39,328 nucleotides of DNA from Planctomycetota bacterium (GTDB taxonomy: Bacteria > Planctomycetota > UBA1135 > GCA-002686595). This document shows, one piece after another, positions 38,996 through 39,328 of this stretch (within the stretch, counting starts at the first letter, position 1; every line of letters begins with the position of its first letter). The position numbers and the translations under genes are program-made. The DNA is taken from positions 1-39,328 of the forward strand of contig JAJDEV010000227.1 in NCBI GenBank assembly GCA_029259605.1. The letters are read 5' to 3'. A model generated the notes under the pieces. The model ran no database searches. It was not told the DNA's origin and saw only the letters and a list, made by a program, of their open reading frames with translations.

Positions 38996-39328
38996 ATGAA
39001 CTCGAGAGTCCACCCGGCGTACAAGACCAAGTACCGCGTCACGAACTGGGCGGCCTACGACCGCGCCCTCGCCCAACGAGGCGACGTCACGGTTTGGCTG
39101 ACGCCGGACGCGATCGCGGCATGGACGCCCGCGCGCGTTGGCAGGGGCGGAGGCCAGCTGCGGTACTCGGACCTCGCCATCGAAACCGCGTTGACCTTGC
39201 GGCTCTTGTTTCACCTGCCGCTCCGCCAGACGGAAGGGTTTCTGACCTCGATCTTCGCGATGATGAGCGTCGACTTGCCCGCGCCCGATCACACGACACT
39301 CTCCCGTCGAGGTCAGCAGCTCGACATC
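38996..39328 (+). CDS. IS5-family transposase, N-terminal part cut by the window end
   Basis: From the ATG at 38996, 111 codons are open to the end of the window with no stop. The protein matches the start of IS5-family DDE transposases: YKTKYRVTNWAAYDRALAQRG, then TVWLTPDAIAAW and YSDLAIETALTLRLLFHLPLRQTEGFL, followed by LPAPDHTTLSRR. The catalytic Asp/Glu region lies beyond the window in part. IS5-family enzymes are known to use CTAG-like targets, the same sequence that borders the palindromic elements at 19525-20030, so an enzyme of this kind could mobilise them (inference). The left terminal repeat of this element was not identified with confidence. Confidence 0.85.
   Translation, partial: MNSRVHPAYKTKYRVTNWAAYDRALAQRGDVTVWLTPDAIAAWTPARVGRGGGQLRYSDLAIETALTLRLLFHLPLRQTEGFLTSIFAMMSVDLPAPDHTTLSRRGQQLDI

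Overview
The window is GC-rich bacterial chromosome and most likely belongs to a planctomycete. The best lineage evidence is an ECF sigma factor of the small planctomycete-expanded type next to a Ser/Thr kinase with a membrane span and TPR-like tail. Secreted S15 and M14 peptidases, a sulfatase-fold enzyme, a BamB-like propeller and a parallel beta-helix protein fit this. No rRNA, tRNA or CRISPR array was seen. Long antisense reading frames are common because of the base composition and were discarded.

Layout. 1-5.7 kb: the end of a CTAG-bounded repeat element, a secreted alpha/beta hydrolase, a divergent TPR protein, a sodium:solute symporter and a second hydrolase. 5.7-11.1 kb: a secreted S15 peptidase and the kinase/sigma pair, all on the minus strand. 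11.2-11.8 kb: a hairpin-rich repeat block. 11.8-18.0 kb: a GntR regulator/ABC ATPase/permease operon with a probable operator at the regulator start, then a sulfatase-fold protein and a small unknown. 18.3-20.6 kb: a DUF454 membrane protein and a HugZ-like protein, then three palindromic mobile-element-like units chained through shared CTAG sites, then a convergent coiled-coil gene. 20.7-22.2 kb: a ubiquitin-like MoaD/ThiS protein paired with a cytoplasmic Asp-box propeller. 22.3-27.3 kb: a cysteine-rich secreted protein, a probable selenoprotein that standard annotation would break at its in-frame TGA, and an MBOAT/SGNH acylation pair. 27.3-34.4 kb: secreted PQQ-like, M14 carboxypeptidase and beta-helix proteins, a YheU-like protein and an HExxH metalloprotein. 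34.8-38.5 kb: a DUF1611/DgcN-like enzyme overlapping a PLP racemase, a convergent S51 peptidase and a small charged protein. 38.6 kb to the end: transposase debris and the start of an IS5-type transposase.

The strongest unusual signals are: (1) the in-frame TGA in a U-x-x-C motif followed by a SECIS-like hairpin with an AGGT loop (23710-24360); (2) the chain of three CTAG-linked elements placed exactly in a site that serves as TAG stop for both convergent flanking genes (19525-20030); (3) the MoaD-like/Asp-box propeller pair; (4) the DUF1611 + PLP racemase + S51 peptidase group, which suggests a D-amino-acid route; and (5) recurring TAnnnT boxes 6-7 nt before start codons, which suggest leaderless transcripts. 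All calls come from reading the sequence; no database search was run.
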